In this document: in pieces, positions 46,140-56,934 of the stretch | Layout of the letters: every line of letters begins with the position of its first letter | Numbering within the stretch: the first letter of the stretch is position 1 | Assembly: GCF_009742725.1 (NCBI RefSeq) | Contig: NZ_WPHG01000002.1 | Coordinates: 1 to 64,000 of the forward strand | Length of the DNA: 64,000 bases | Reading direction: 5' to 3' | Source of the DNA: Nitratireductor arenosus | Lineage (GTDB): Bacteria > Pseudomonadota > Alphaproteobacteria > Rhizobiales > Rhizobiaceae | The notes under the pieces: generated by a model | What the model saw: the letters and a program-made list of their open reading frames with translations, nothing else | The model's database searches: none | Told to the model about the DNA's origin: nothing | Translations under genes and position numbers: made by a program

Positions 46140-46238
46140 AGCGTTTCCAGGCGAAGTGGAAGCCGGTTCACCGATCAAAAACGCGTTAAAACAATAAGTT
46201 AGAGCCGGTCCGCGATTCCGTGAAAAGCAGAACGGCCC
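46139..46238. repeat. RIME-like intergenic repeat, copy 2
   Basis: This copy matches 122-224 at most positions, including the blocks GCGTTTCCAGGCGAAGTGGA, AACGCGTTAAAACAATAAG and AAAAGCAGAACGG. Differences are scattered. It starts in the stop codon of the AraC gene and ends 15 bp before the terminator of the aspartate aminotransferase. Such elements can fold when transcribed and may stabilise or end the mRNA. Confidence 0.78.
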
Positions 46239-46253
46239 TGACCGCCGGAAAGC

Positions 46254-46278
46254 AAAAACCCGGCCGCGGGGGCCGGGT
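46254..46278 (-). terminator. Rho-independent terminator of the aspartate aminotransferase
   Basis: On the minus strand ACCCGGCC (46278-46271) pairs with GGCCGGGT (46265-46258) around a 5-nt loop, followed by TTTT. It lies 32 bp beyond the stop at 46311. Confidence 0.85.
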
Positions 46279-46310
46279 CGGTCTTGTTGTCGGGGACGCC
46301 GCCGAAGGGG

Positions 46311-48687
<2,377 letters not shown>

Positions 48688-48790
48688 TGTCTGCCATGCG
48701 TTCCGCCACACCCAGCGCTGTCGTACCGGAACGGCCGCGCGCGCCGCGCCTTTTCCACCGTCGTCCGGCCGCCCGGATGGAGGGGTAAGG

Positions 48791-49609
48791 GTGAGCGACG
48801 CCTTCGCCTTCAATATCGACGAGGTCGGTATCGCCTATGGCCGCTTTCAGGAATTGCGGCTGAAAAGCTGCTACCAGCCGCTGTTCCGGGTCGAGGGCGA
48901 CGTGTTGATGCCGTTCGCGGTCGAGGCGCTGGTGATTGCCTTCACCGGCGGGCGGGCGGTGCCGGCGGCGAAGCTGTTCGAGCGCGCCGCGGCCGAAGAG
49001 CGGGCCGCGCTCGAGCGTTTGTGCCGGGTGCTGCACATGCGCAATTATCACAATATCGGCGTCGCCGGGCTGGAGCTGTTCTTCAATGTCGATCCGGCGA
49101 TGCCCGACGAGGAGGTCGAGCATCTGGATTGGCTGTTCGCGGAAAACGAGATCCCGCCCGGCATGGTCGTTTGCGAGATCACCGAGGCCTTCGGCGCGGG
49201 AAAGGACCGGGTGACGGCGCTGGCGCGCACTGTCCGCGGCTCGGGCATGCGGGTGGCGGTCGACGATTTCGGAGCAGGTCATTCGACGCCGGCCAGGCTG
49301 CGGTTGATCAGGCCGGACATCGTCAAGCTCGACGCCGGCTGGTTCCAGAAGATCGTCGCCGACAAGGCAGCGCGCGATTTTTTGCCCCGGCTATTCGAAC
49401 GTTTTCACGAACTCGATTGCACGGTGCTGGTGGAAGGGATCGAGACGCCGGAGCAGCTGGTCGCCGCGATTTCGGCCGGCGCCGACCATCTGCAGGGTTT
49501 TCTGCTTGCCCGTCCGGCTCTGGCCGGCACCATATTCAACGATGCCCCATTGTCGGTCGCGGCCCTGTCGTCCGAGGCCCCGTCCGGGGCGCAGGCAACG
49601 TCGCGGTGA
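48791..49609 (+). CDS. EAL-domain protein 2 (canonical EAL motif)
   Basis: A 272-residue EAL domain protein and paralogue of the previous one. Motifs are VEALVIAF (EAL present), FFNVDP, CEITEAFG, VDDFGAGHS, DIVKLDAGWF, VEGIETPEQ and QGFLLARP, all canonical, so it should hydrolyse c-di-GMP if folded correctly. GTG at 48791 with GGAGGGG upstream is chosen over the longer open frame. No sensor or membrane segment is present. It is likely cotranscribed with the first copy. The pair may antagonise diguanylate cyclases encoded elsewhere. Confidence 0.88.
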   Translation: MSDAFAFNIDEVGIAYGRFQELRLKSCYQPLFRVEGDVLMPFAVEALVIAFTGGRAVPAAKLFERAAAEERAALERLCRVLHMRNYHNIGVAGLELFFNVDPAMPDEEVEHLDWLFAENEIPPGMVVCEITEAFGAGKDRVTALARTVRGSGMRVAVDDFGAGHSTPARLRLIRPDIVKLDAGWFQKIVADKAARDFLPRLFERFHELDCTVLVEGIETPEQLVAAISAGADHLQGFLLARPALAGTIFNDAPLSVAALSSEAPSGAQATSR

Positions 49610-49723
49610 CGCTTCAGGATTGTCGATCGGTCCACCAAAACTACTGATTGGCCAAGCGCTCACGCACGCCGGATAGTAGGCGCCAAGCATCTTGATTGTT
49701 CGGATCGAAAGGATGGCGGCGCG

Positions 49724-50335
49724 ATGATCACGATCTACGGCATGGGCGACAGCGGCAATTGCTACAAGCCGCGGCTTTTGTTGGCCAAGCTCGGCATTCC
49801 CTTCCGGCATGTCGAGGTGAATTCGCTCGATGGTTCGACGCAGACGCCGGAATTTCTCGCCAGAAATCCGAACGGCAAGGTGCCGCTGTTGGAGACCGGG
49901 GACGGGCGCCATCTGGCTGAGTCCAACGCCATGTTGCTTTATCTTGCCGAAGATACGCGCTTCCTGCCGCCTGATCCGTTCGATCGGGCGCTTGCCTATC
50001 AGTGGCTGTTCTTCGAGCAATACAGCCATGAGCCCGCCGTGGCGGTGCGCCGGGCGCTATTCGTGTACTCCGAACGCGCGCATCAGCGTACGCCGGCCCG
50101 GCTCGCCGAAACGCTGGAGGCGGGCAATAAGGCGCTTGGAGTGATGGAAGACCGGTTGCGCGCGGCGCATTTTTTTGCCGGCGGTGCGCTGTCGGTCGCC
50201 GACATAGCGCTCTATGCCTATACCCACCAGGCTGAGCGCGGGGGGTTCGACCTTGGCCTGTTTCCCGCGGTTTCGGCATGGCTGAAGCGCGTGGAGGCCG
50301 ATCCCGGTCACGTGCCGATCGACTGGCTGCCGTGA
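49724..50335 (+). CDS. Glutathione S-transferase family protein
   Basis: A 203-residue GST. The thioredoxin-like N-terminal domain starts TIYGMGDSGNCYKPRLL (with SGNCYK in place of the canonical Ser/Tyr-containing helix start), then LARNPNGKVPLLE and the ESNAMLLYLAE helix; the C-terminal helical domain begins about residue 85 and has FAGGALSVADIALYAY (an N-capping motif). The nearest group is beta- or nu-like bacterial GSTs. Substrate unknown. AAAGGA upstream of ATG 49724. It ends 35 bp before a bidirectional terminator shared with the cold-shock gene. Confidence 0.88.
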   Translation: MITIYGMGDSGNCYKPRLLLAKLGIPFRHVEVNSLDGSTQTPEFLARNPNGKVPLLETGDGRHLAESNAMLLYLAEDTRFLPPDPFDRALAYQWLFFEQYSHEPAVAVRRALFVYSERAHQRTPARLAETLEAGNKALGVMEDRLRAAHFFAGGALSVADIALYAYTHQAERGGFDLGLFPAVSAWLKRVEADPGHVPIDWLP

Positions 50336-50376
50336 GGCGGGCGTAGCTGTTATGTCTTGTCGCCAGGCACAAAAAA

Positions 50377-50400
50377 GGCGGGGTCGGCACCCCGCCTTTT
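50377..50400. terminator. Bidirectional terminator between GST and cold-shock genes
   Basis: GGCGGGG (50377-50383) pairs with CCCCGCC (50390-50396) around TCGGCA, with T4 (50397-50400) on the right and A6 (50371-50376) on the left. It can stop both converging transcripts. Confidence 0.85.
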
Positions 50401-50445
50401 CCTTGACGATCGTTTGTCGTGGCGCGAGGCGCGACGGCAAATGGT

Positions 50446-50658
50446 TCAGTCGGCGGCCGTCAGATTGCCAGCCGAGGAACGGCCGGTGCGGCGGTCCTGC
50501 TGAATCTCGTAATTGACCTTCTGGCCTTCCACGAGATTGCCCATGCCCGAACGTTCGACAGCCGAGATGTGGACGAATACGTCCGAGCCGCCTTCGTCAG
50601 GCTGGATGAAACCGAAGCCTTTGGTCGAATTGAACCACTTCACTGTTCCGGTTGCCAT
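50446..50658 (-). CDS. CspA-family cold-shock protein
   Basis: A 70-residue cold-shock protein, the canonical CspA type. RNP1 is KGFGFI and RNP2 is DVFVHI, with the start [14 protein letters not shown] identical in style to rhizobial CspA. AAGGAA upstream of ATG 50658. The long spacer upstream (50659-51111) would allow the extended 5' leader usual in cold-shock genes, but no cold box was identified by eye. It is probably an RNA chaperone. Confidence 0.95.
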   Translation of the reverse strand: MATGTVKWFNSTKGFGFIQPDEGGSDVFVHISAVERSGMGNLVEGQKVNYEIQQDRRTGRSSAGNLTAAD

Positions 50659-51111
50659 GATGAGTTCCTTCAGATTTGCAACGTCATGTGGCCACGACCC
50701 GTCGTGGCCGGTGGTATCGAGATTTTGGAGATTGACGTCAGCAAATGCGAGGAAGATCGCAACCTGCCGTATCGATCGGCCGAAATATCAATGGTGACCA
50801 TATAAAGGTGTGTTGGCCCGCTGGCAAGAAGGGCGGTGCGTTCGGCGCCGACGCGCCAAGGCGCGACCGGCGGAGCTCCGGAGGCCGGCAAGGCGCGGAA
50901 AACCGGCATTTCGGCGTCTTGGCGGTGCCGGGCCAAGGACAGTTCGATGCCGTTTCACCAAACAGGACCGACTGGATGACATCGTGCGTTCAACCGGAAT
51001 TGTCATGCTCTTGCAGGCCGTTGTCCATGCATCGGACCGTATTGAAACTCGGTTTCCAAGTCCCGGTCCGGTGCCTGATGCAACGCTCCCGGCCCTGAAT
51101 TTCGTTTGATG
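50659..51111. other. 453-bp spacer holding the cold-shock promoter/leader
   Basis: No gene is recognised between the cold-shock start (50658) and the GFA stop (51112). The minus-strand 50659-50815 section is the likely leader of the cold-shock gene and has moderately lower GC. The 50816-51111 section carries no convincing frame or palindrome. Confidence 0.35.
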
Positions 51112-51570
51112 CTACGTCCCGGTCCAGACGGCGAAGTCGCGCATCAGCCCGTCATAGGCCTCAAGCGGCGGAAAGGCATCGTAACTGTGCACTGCGCCGG
51201 TTTCGGCGAAGGCCAGCTTTTCGCTGGTCCAGCTTTCGATGAAGGGCGCGAAGCCGGTCGGATCGTCGAGCATGGTCGGACGCAGATTGACGAACCAGTC
51301 CATCCCTTCCGGGCGTGTGAACATCCAGGTCATGCAGCGCGGACAGAAAAAATGTCGTGTCGCGCCGTGCAGGCCGCCGATCACCGCCTCGCCACGGATG
51401 ATGTGAAACCCTTTGGCCGGGATCGCCGCCGACAGCGAAAAGGCCGACGCGCTCATGCGCTGGCAACCGGCGCAGTGGCAGGCCATGGTGATCAGAGGCG
51501 GCGCGTTCACCTCGATCCGCACCTGGCCGCAGCGGCAACCACCCGCGCGTGGCAGAGCCCAGTCCGTCAT
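51112..51570 (-). CDS. GFA-family (CENP-V) zinc protein
   Basis: A 152-residue member of the glutathione-dependent formaldehyde-activating family. Two zinc sites are visible: CRCGQV and CHCAGCQ (about C12, C14, C31, C33, C36), and FFCPRC near residue 81. Length is typical. The family name refers to GSH adduct chemistry, but enzymatic activity is doubtful for many members. ATG at 51570 has AAGGAGG upstream, while the open frame continues to 51609. Its start lies 13 bp beyond the stop of the TetR gene, both on the minus strand, so they may form one transcript with TetR first. Confidence 0.9.
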   Translation of the reverse strand: MTDWALPRAGGCRCGQVRIEVNAPPLITMACHCAGCQRMSASAFSLSAAIPAKGFHIIRGEAVIGGLHGATRHFFCPRCMTWMFTRPEGMDWFVNLRPTMLDDPTGFAPFIESWTSEKLAFAETGAVHSYDAFPPLEAYDGLMRDFAVWTGT

Positions 51571-51583
51571 GTCGACCTCCTTG

Positions 51584-52234
51584 TTACGCCGGCCTTTGGT
51601 TTCCGGCACGTGGTGGATTTTCGCCAGGCTTCTTTGTCACACACAACCGGTCAAGCTGGCGTTCCAGATGGGCCAGGGCCGCGGCAGGTTTCTGCTGCCC
51701 GACCAGCATCGCGGTGCCGAGGCCGTGGATCAGTCCCAACAGCGCGCCGGCTTCCGCGTCGACGTCGATATCGGCGCGGAACATGCCGGCCTCCTTGCCG
51801 TCCGCGAGGATCGCCGCGATCCGCGTCTGTAGCCGGTTGGGCCCCGCGACGAGGCCGGGTCCGGCCAGATCCGGCTCGGTCATCGCCAAAACCGCGTAAG
51901 ACATCCACATATGATGGAAGGCCCGGCTTTGCGGATCGGTCGGCAGCGCCTCGCGGAACAGCGCGGCGAGTGCGGCGCGTGTGTCGGGCGCATCGGGGGC
52001 CGGGGCCAGCCGCCCGGTCCAGCGATCGTTGCTCTCCCGCTCGAGGCGATCCAGTCCGGCTTGCATCAGCCCGGCCTTGGTCTCGAAGTAATATTGCACC
52101 AGGCGCAGCGATATGCCCGCTTCGGCAGCCACCGCGCGCAGTGAGACGGCGTGCAGGCCCTGGCGCGCGGCCACGGCGAAGAGGGCGTCGAGGATCATCG
52201 CGCGGCGTTTGTCGTGGTCGACGGTTTTCGGCAT
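51584..52234 (-). CDS. TetR-family transcriptional repressor
   Basis: A 216-residue TetR regulator. The HTH is at the N-terminus (AVSLRAVAAEAGISLRLVQYYFETKAGL), with the rest a helical ligand-binding domain. ATG at 52234 (MPKTVDHDK) is chosen; the open frame continues to 52441 but would overlap the divergent MFS gene. The perfect palindrome at 52268-52283 lies 34 bp upstream of this start and 40 bp from the MFS start, so it is most likely the regulator's own and its target's operator. It probably responds to a toxic compound exported by the MFS pump. Confidence 0.92.
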   Translation of the reverse strand: MPKTVDHDKRRAMILDALFAVAARQGLHAVSLRAVAAEAGISLRLVQYYFETKAGLMQAGLDRLERESNDRWTGRLAPAPDAPDTRAALAALFREALPTDPQSRAFHHMWMSYAVLAMTEPDLAGPGLVAGPNRLQTRIAAILADGKEAGMFRADIDVDAEAGALLGLIHGLGTAMLVGQQKPAAALAHLERQLDRLCVTKKPGENPPRAGNQRPA

Positions 52235-52267
52235 CGGTCTGGCCTGTGGCGTCCGGGTTGCTTTTTG

Positions 52268-52283
52268 TGATACATATGTATCA
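52268..52283. promoter_or_regulatory. TetR operator, perfect 16-bp palindrome
   Basis: TGATACATATGTATCA is fully symmetric about 52275/52276 and lies centrally in the divergent spacer of the TetR and MFS genes. It is AT-rich in a GC-rich genome. TetR proteins bind such palindromes of 14-18 bp, so operator function is strongly suggested, not proven. Confidence 0.8.
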
Positions 52284-52322
52284 TAAAAATCCGATCCTGT
52301 CCCGCTCGACGAAAACGCGACC

Positions 52323-53690
52323 ATGCCCACCACCCCGCCTCCCGTACCCACCCGCCTTTGGGCGCTGGCCGCGACAACCGGCGCCGGCGGCTTCATGGCT
52401 ATGCTTGATTCGACCGTCGCCAATCTGGCGCTGGAAAGCATCCGCGCCGGTTTCGATGCCCCGCTCGCCAGCGTGCAATGGGTCGCGACCGCCTATCTGA
52501 TCGCGCTCGCCGTCTCGCTGCCGCTCACCGGCTGGTTCGGTCGCCGCATCGGGCAGGGGCGGCTATGGACGGCAAGCATGGTCGTCTTCGTCGCCGCCTC
52601 GCTCTTATGCGCGGCGGCGCAGGATATGGCGGTGCTTGTCGCCGGACGCTGCCTGCAGGGGCTCGCGGCCGGGTTGATGGTGCCGGCCGGGCAAGCGGTG
52701 CTGGCCGCCAAGGCCGATGCCCGCCAGCTCGGACGGTTGATGGGCACGGTCGGCTTCGCCGTCGCGCTCGGTCCGGCGCTGGGGCCCGCGCTGGGCGGCT
52801 TGCTGATAGAACTCGCCTCATGGCGCTGGCTCTTCTGGATCAATCTCCCGGTCGGGCTGTTCGCGCTTTTCGCCGCGCGGGGGCTGATCGCCGGTGGCAA
52901 GCGGGTGCCGTCGGAACGGCTCGACGTGAAAGGGCTGGCGCTTGTCAGCCCCGGTCTTCCGCTCGCGCTTTTCGGAGCGGCCGCGATCGCCGGCACCGGT
53001 GGCGGCGTCCTGCCGGGTGTCGCGACGGTTGCCGGTGTGCTTCTGCTTGGCGGATTTTGGCACCATGGACGCCGTGCCGCCGCGCCGCTGATCGATATGC
53101 GTCTGCTTGATCGTCCGGGCTTCGGCGCCGCGATCGCGACGGCCGGTCTGACGGGGGCGGCCCTTTATGGCGGGCTGTTGCTGTTGCCGCTCTATTTGCA
53201 GCGTGCGCTTGGCCAGCCGCCGGCTCTCGCCGGTCTGATGCTGCTGCTCCTGGGCCTTGGCGCGGCCGTTGCTCTGCCGGTCGCCGGTGCGCTCGTCGAC
53301 CGGGCCGGCGCGGCCCGGATCAGCCTGGCCGGAAGCGGCCTCGTCGTGGTCGCCACGGCGGTGGTGCCGGGTTTTTTGTCCGTCCTGCCGCTCGCTGGGC
53401 TGCTTTTCCTGCGCGGTGCCGGGCTTGCGCTTGCCCAGATGCCCGCCATGACGGCGGCCTACACCCTGGTCGACAAGGCCGAAACGGGCGATGCGGCGAC
53501 GCTTGTCAACATCGCCCAGCGTCTCGGCGGAGCGTTGGGGGCGATCATCGTCGTCCTCGTTCTGGAAAGCACCGCCGGGGCGGGCGGCTATCGAGCGGCC
53601 TTCGCCGTGCTTGTGGCCTTTTCGGTGGGCTCGCTGGCGACGGCCCGGTTTTTGCCGGGCGGGCACCGGGTGAAGCGGCCCCCGGCCTAG
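52323..53690 (+). CDS. MFS multidrug efflux transporter (DHA2/EmrB-QacA type)
   Basis: A 455-residue permease with about 14 predicted membrane helices. The motif A-like loop reads GWFGRRIGQGRLW, motif C-like residues lie in helix 5 (GFAVALGPALGPALGG), and LDSTVANLALESI is the opening of the DHA2 group (motif D1: LDxTIVNVALP). The length is a little under the usual 480-510. Proton-driven export of drugs or metabolites is expected. It is divergent from the TetR gene with a shared operator. Confidence 0.92.
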   Translation: MPTTPPPVPTRLWALAATTGAGGFMAMLDSTVANLALESIRAGFDAPLASVQWVATAYLIALAVSLPLTGWFGRRIGQGRLWTASMVVFVAASLLCAAAQDMAVLVAGRCLQGLAAGLMVPAGQAVLAAKADARQLGRLMGTVGFAVALGPALGPALGGLLIELASWRWLFWINLPVGLFALFAARGLIAGGKRVPSERLDVKGLALVSPGLPLALFGAAAIAGTGGGVLPGVATVAGVLLLGGFWHHGRRAAAPLIDMRLLDRPGFGAAIATAGLTGAALYGGLLLLPLYLQRALGQPPALAGLMLLLLGLGAAVALPVAGALVDRAGAARISLAGSGLVVVATAVVPGFLSVLPLAGLLFLRGAGLALAQMPAMTAAYTLVDKAETGDAATLVNIAQRLGGALGAIIVVLVLESTAGAGGYRAAFAVLVAFSVGSLATARFLPGGHRVKRPPA

Positions 53691-53897
53691 GGTTGCGATC
53701 ATTGCTGCGCGACAGCGCCGAATTGCGGCGGAATTCGGTATGGAAGATTACGGAAAAAATATATTTTTCAACCAATTGCGCGAATGAAGGGGCGGGAATA
53801 CATGCCTGCCGTCCGCTACGGCGCGGATGAGACGGGCCTGCCCGGAACGCGCCGAAGCGGCGTCTATGACCCCTCATTATGGAATGGAGAAATTCCG

Positions 53898-54134
53898 ATG
53901 AAGATGCTTCTCGCCGCCGTGCTCGCCTCGGCTTCCTTCGTGACTGTCGCGCTCGCCGGTGAAATGCAGGGCGTGGTGTCGGCCGTCGATGCCGAGGCCA
54001 TGGTCATCGTGATGGAGGACGGCGCCGAGCTCGCCGTTGCCGACGGCGTCAGCCTCGACGGCATCGAGCCGGGCGCCAGCGTCGTCGTCACCACCGACGA
54101 CAGCGACACCGTGATCTCGATCGTGGCCAACTGA
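53898..54134 (+). CDS. DUF1344 family exported protein (paralogue)
   Basis: A 78-residue protein of the same family as 16563-16805: a signal peptide (MKMLLAAVLASASFVTVALA), then GEMQGVVSAVDAEAMVIVM and a DSDTVISIVAN end. Predicted to be periplasmic. GGAG precedes ATG 53898 by 11 bp. The frame remains open upstream to 53784, but that extension would destroy the signal peptide. The spacer upstream (53691-53883) is AT-rich and probably holds the promoter. Function unknown. Confidence 0.85.
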   Translation: MKMLLAAVLASASFVTVALAGEMQGVVSAVDAEAMVIVMEDGAELAVADGVSLDGIEPGASVVVTTDDSDTVISIVAN

Positions 54135-54309
54135 TCGCTGGCACGACCGTGACAGGCCTGCCGCGGGCGGATCGCCGGCGGCAGGCATCGGCGGAAGCCG
54201 CAGCGGCTTTTGGGCTTCGGCGGTGCTCCTCAAACGGGGAACGCGTTGCACCTCGCCCGCGACGTGTTATGGCTAAGGGGTTGCGCATCAGCCCCGGGAG
54301 GACATCGCC

Positions 54310-55209
54310 ATGACACTTCGTTTGCCCCTTGCAGCCCTCGCATCGCTCGCCACCATCACCCTGGCGGCCGCGCCGGGCGTGGCCCTGGCCGCCGAAAAGA
54401 CCGTCAGCTTCGAGGTTGGCGGCGAAAAGGTGGTCGGCACGATGAACCTGCCCGACGGCGTCGACAACCCGCCGGTGATCCTGCTTCTGCACGGGTTTAC
54501 CGGCAGCCGCGACGAGCTCGAGATTCCGGCCGTCAAGGAAGGCATTTTTGCGCGCGCGGCGCGCATGTGGGCCGAAAACGGCATTGCCAGCCTCAGGATC
54601 GACTTCCGCAATTCCGGCGACAGCGACGGCGATTTCGCCGACACCACGGTTGCGCGTCAGGTCGAGGACGGGCTGGCCGCGCTCGACTTTCTCGCCGCCT
54701 CCGGCGAGGTCGACGACGAGCGCATGGCGCTGGTCGGCTGGAGCATGGGCGGCACCGTCGGCGCGACGGTCGCCGGCCGCACCGAACACGATCTCGACGC
54801 CGTGGCGCTGTGGGCGCCGGGCAGCAATCTCGCCGCGGCGATGACCTTCGTGCTCGGCCCCGACACCATGAAGGCCGGTTTCGCCAGCAGCGGCGAAGCG
54901 GTGAAGGTGACCTTGCCCTGGGGCGCGGAGATTGCGCTCAAGCCGGGTTTTTTCGAAACGCTTTACCTGGTCGATCCGGTGGCCGAGATCGCCGAGTATG
55001 ACGAGCCGCTGTTCGTGGCGGTCGGCACCAAGGACGACGTGGTGTTCCCGCAGCCGGCCTCGGGCCAGGTGCTGCTCGACTATCACGACGGCGAGGAGGA
55101 GCTGTTCGTGCGGCCGATGGACCACGTCTTCAACGCCTTTGCCGGCACCGAGATGGTCGACGAGCTGATCGGCGCGACCGGCGCCTTCATCAGCAAACAT
55201 CTCGACTGA
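54310..55209 (+). CDS. Exported alpha/beta hydrolase
   Basis: A 299-residue protein with a signal peptide (about 27 residues, ending ...VALAAE) and an alpha/beta-hydrolase fold. The oxyanion strand is ILLLHGFTGSRDELE, the nucleophile elbow is VGWSMGGTVG, the acid probably in VGTKDDVVFP and the His in RPMDHVFNAF. DFRNSGDSDGDF resembles the cap-loop motif of serine aminopeptidase-like esterases. Presumed periplasmic esterase, substrate unknown. It sits 100 bp beyond a small spacer with a GGGAGG ribosome site at about 54295. A functional relative lies two genes on at 56051. Confidence 0.87.
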   Translation: MTLRLPLAALASLATITLAAAPGVALAAEKTVSFEVGGEKVVGTMNLPDGVDNPPVILLLHGFTGSRDELEIPAVKEGIFARAARMWAENGIASLRIDFRNSGDSDGDFADTTVARQVEDGLAALDFLAASGEVDDERMALVGWSMGGTVGATVAGRTEHDLDAVALWAPGSNLAAAMTFVLGPDTMKAGFASSGEAVKVTLPWGAEIALKPGFFETLYLVDPVAEIAEYDEPLFVAVGTKDDVVFPQPASGQVLLDYHDGEEELFVRPMDHVFNAFAGTEMVDELIGATGAFISKHLD

Positions 55210-55339
55210 GGCGCGAGCCTGCCGGTTGTGGCGGGACCTGTCAGCTGGCTGGCGCGGCGCTTTTGAGCGCCCGGCCGCGCCATGATAGTCTTGGCGGTGC
55301 GAAGTCCGGTTGAACCGGACGCCGACAGGAGGAGCTTTG

Positions 55340-55912
55340 ATGGCGGGCGAGGCGGGCTGGACCGTTTTTGAAACCGGGCTCGGCCTGTTCGGCATCGCCT
55401 GGACCGGGCAGGGCCTGTGCCGCGTATGCCTGCCCGACAGCGACCGGGCAGGATTGAGCCGGCGGGTGGCCCGCGCCGCGCCGCCCGGCAGCGGGCCGGT
55501 GCCGATTGAAACGGTGCGGCCCGGCTGGGTGCGCGGGCTGATCGCCGATATTCGCCGCTACGCCGCCGGTGAAGCCTGCGATTTTTCCGCGGTGCCGCTC
55601 GACCTTGCCGGCGTGCCGCCGTTTCACCGGGCGATCTATCGCGAGACGCTGAAGCTCGAATTCGGTGCGGTCGCCACCTATGGCGAGCTGGCGGCACGCG
55701 CCGGCAGTCCGGGTGCGGCGCGCGAGGTCGGCCAGGCCATGGCCAGGAACCCGGTACCGCTGGTGGTTCCCTGTCACCGGGTGCTGGCGGCCGGCCGCAG
55801 GCTCGGCGGGTTTTCCGCGCCGGGCGGCGGCGACGCCAAATTGCGCATGCTGGCGCTCGAGGGCGTAAGGCTGGGGCCGCCGCAGCCCGATCAGGCGAGC
55901 TTCGCCTTCTGA
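55340..55912 (+). CDS. ogt: Methylated-DNA-[protein]-cysteine S-methyltransferase (MGMT)
   Basis: A 190-residue DNA alkyltransferase that repairs O6-alkylguanine by transferring the alkyl group to its own Cys. The active site is PCHRVL, preceded by VPLVV, and the HTH region is FGAVATYGELAARAGSPGAAREVG. The C-terminal GGFSAPGG motif also fits. The N-terminal domain is divergent, and the whole is slightly longer than typical Ogt. ATG at 55340 is chosen because AGGAGGAG precedes it. Cytoplasmic. Confidence 0.93.
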   Translation: MAGEAGWTVFETGLGLFGIAWTGQGLCRVCLPDSDRAGLSRRVARAAPPGSGPVPIETVRPGWVRGLIADIRRYAAGEACDFSAVPLDLAGVPPFHRAIYRETLKLEFGAVATYGELAARAGSPGAAREVGQAMARNPVPLVVPCHRVLAAGRRLGGFSAPGGGDAKLRMLALEGVRLGPPQPDQASFAF

Positions 55913-56050
55913 GCGGCGGCAGATGGCCGGGCGGGCAGCGACAGCCCGGTCTCGCGGCGAGAAAAATCTGCAGATGATGTCGAAGCGTGGGCTGCCCGTT
56001 CGTCGTGTGGTCGGAAGCGGCCGCGGCCGCGGGCACAACAGGAGAAAATC

Positions 56051-56929
56051 ATGTTTCGTACCACAGTTTTCGCCGGCCTTGCCGGCTTGGCCATGCAGAC
56101 GCTCGCCGGCCCCGCGCTTGCCGACGACGCGCCCACCGGCGACCGGGTCGCGGTCAACGGCATGCAGGTCTATTACGAAAAATCGGGCGCCGGCGACCCG
56201 CTGGTGGTGCTGCACGGGGCCTATATGAACATCGAGACGATGGGCGAGATCATCCCGATCCTGGCCGAAAACCACACTGTCTACGCGCTGGAGTTCCAGG
56301 GCCACGGCCGCACCACCGACATCGACCGGCCGATCACCTATCCAAACCTCGCCGACGACGTGGCCGCGTTCATGGACGCGGTCGGGCTCGCGCGCGCCGA
56401 CGTGTTCGGCTATTCGATGGGCGCGGCGGCCGGCCTGCAGCTCGCCATCCGCCACCCCGACAAGGTCGACCGGCTGGTCGCGGCCTCGGTCGCCTACGAC
56501 GCGGAGGGCTGGCAGCCGGAATTCAAGGCCTTCATTCCGCAGATGACGGTCGAGATGTTCGTCAACATGCCGTTCGCGGAGGACTACAAGCGGCTCGCCG
56601 CCAATCCGGACGGCTTTCCCGCGCTGGTGGAAAAGCTGATCCGGCTCGAACACGAACCGATGCAATGGGCCGACGACGTCAAGGCGCTGACGATGCCGGT
56701 GCTGATCATTTCGGGCGACGCCGACGTCAACACGCTGGAGCACGCCGTCTCGATGCTGCGGCTGCTCGGCGGCGGGGGGATGGGCGACATGGGCAAGCCG
56801 CTGCCGCAATCGCGGCTGGCGGTGATGCCGGCGACGTCGCACACCGCGGTGATTACCCAGGCACCCCTGCTTGCCGCCTTCATCGAGCCGTTCCTGAAGG
56901 GCGAGACGCCGAAGGGCATGTTCGACTAG
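56051..56929 (+). CDS. Exported alpha/beta hydrolase (proline iminopeptidase-like)
   Basis: A 292-residue protein with a signal peptide (ending near residue 24 at ...GPALADD) and an alpha/beta hydrolase fold. Visible motifs are LVVLHGAYMNIETM (oxyanion), the nucleophile VFGYSMGAAAGL, the acid in IISGDADVN and the His in PATSHTAVI. The organisation is that of small esterases or C-C hydrolases. Start supported by CAGGAG. It shares no close identity with the hydrolase at 54310, so the two are probably independent acquisitions or a very old duplication. Predicted periplasmic. Confidence 0.88.
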   Translation: MFRTTVFAGLAGLAMQTLAGPALADDAPTGDRVAVNGMQVYYEKSGAGDPLVVLHGAYMNIETMGEIIPILAENHTVYALEFQGHGRTTDIDRPITYPNLADDVAAFMDAVGLARADVFGYSMGAAAGLQLAIRHPDKVDRLVAASVAYDAEGWQPEFKAFIPQMTVEMFVNMPFAEDYKRLAANPDGFPALVEKLIRLEHEPMQWADDVKALTMPVLIISGDADVNTLEHAVSMLRLLGGGGMGDMGKPLPQSRLAVMPATSHTAVITQAPLLAAFIEPFLKGETPKGMFD

Positions 56930-56934
56930 CCGGG

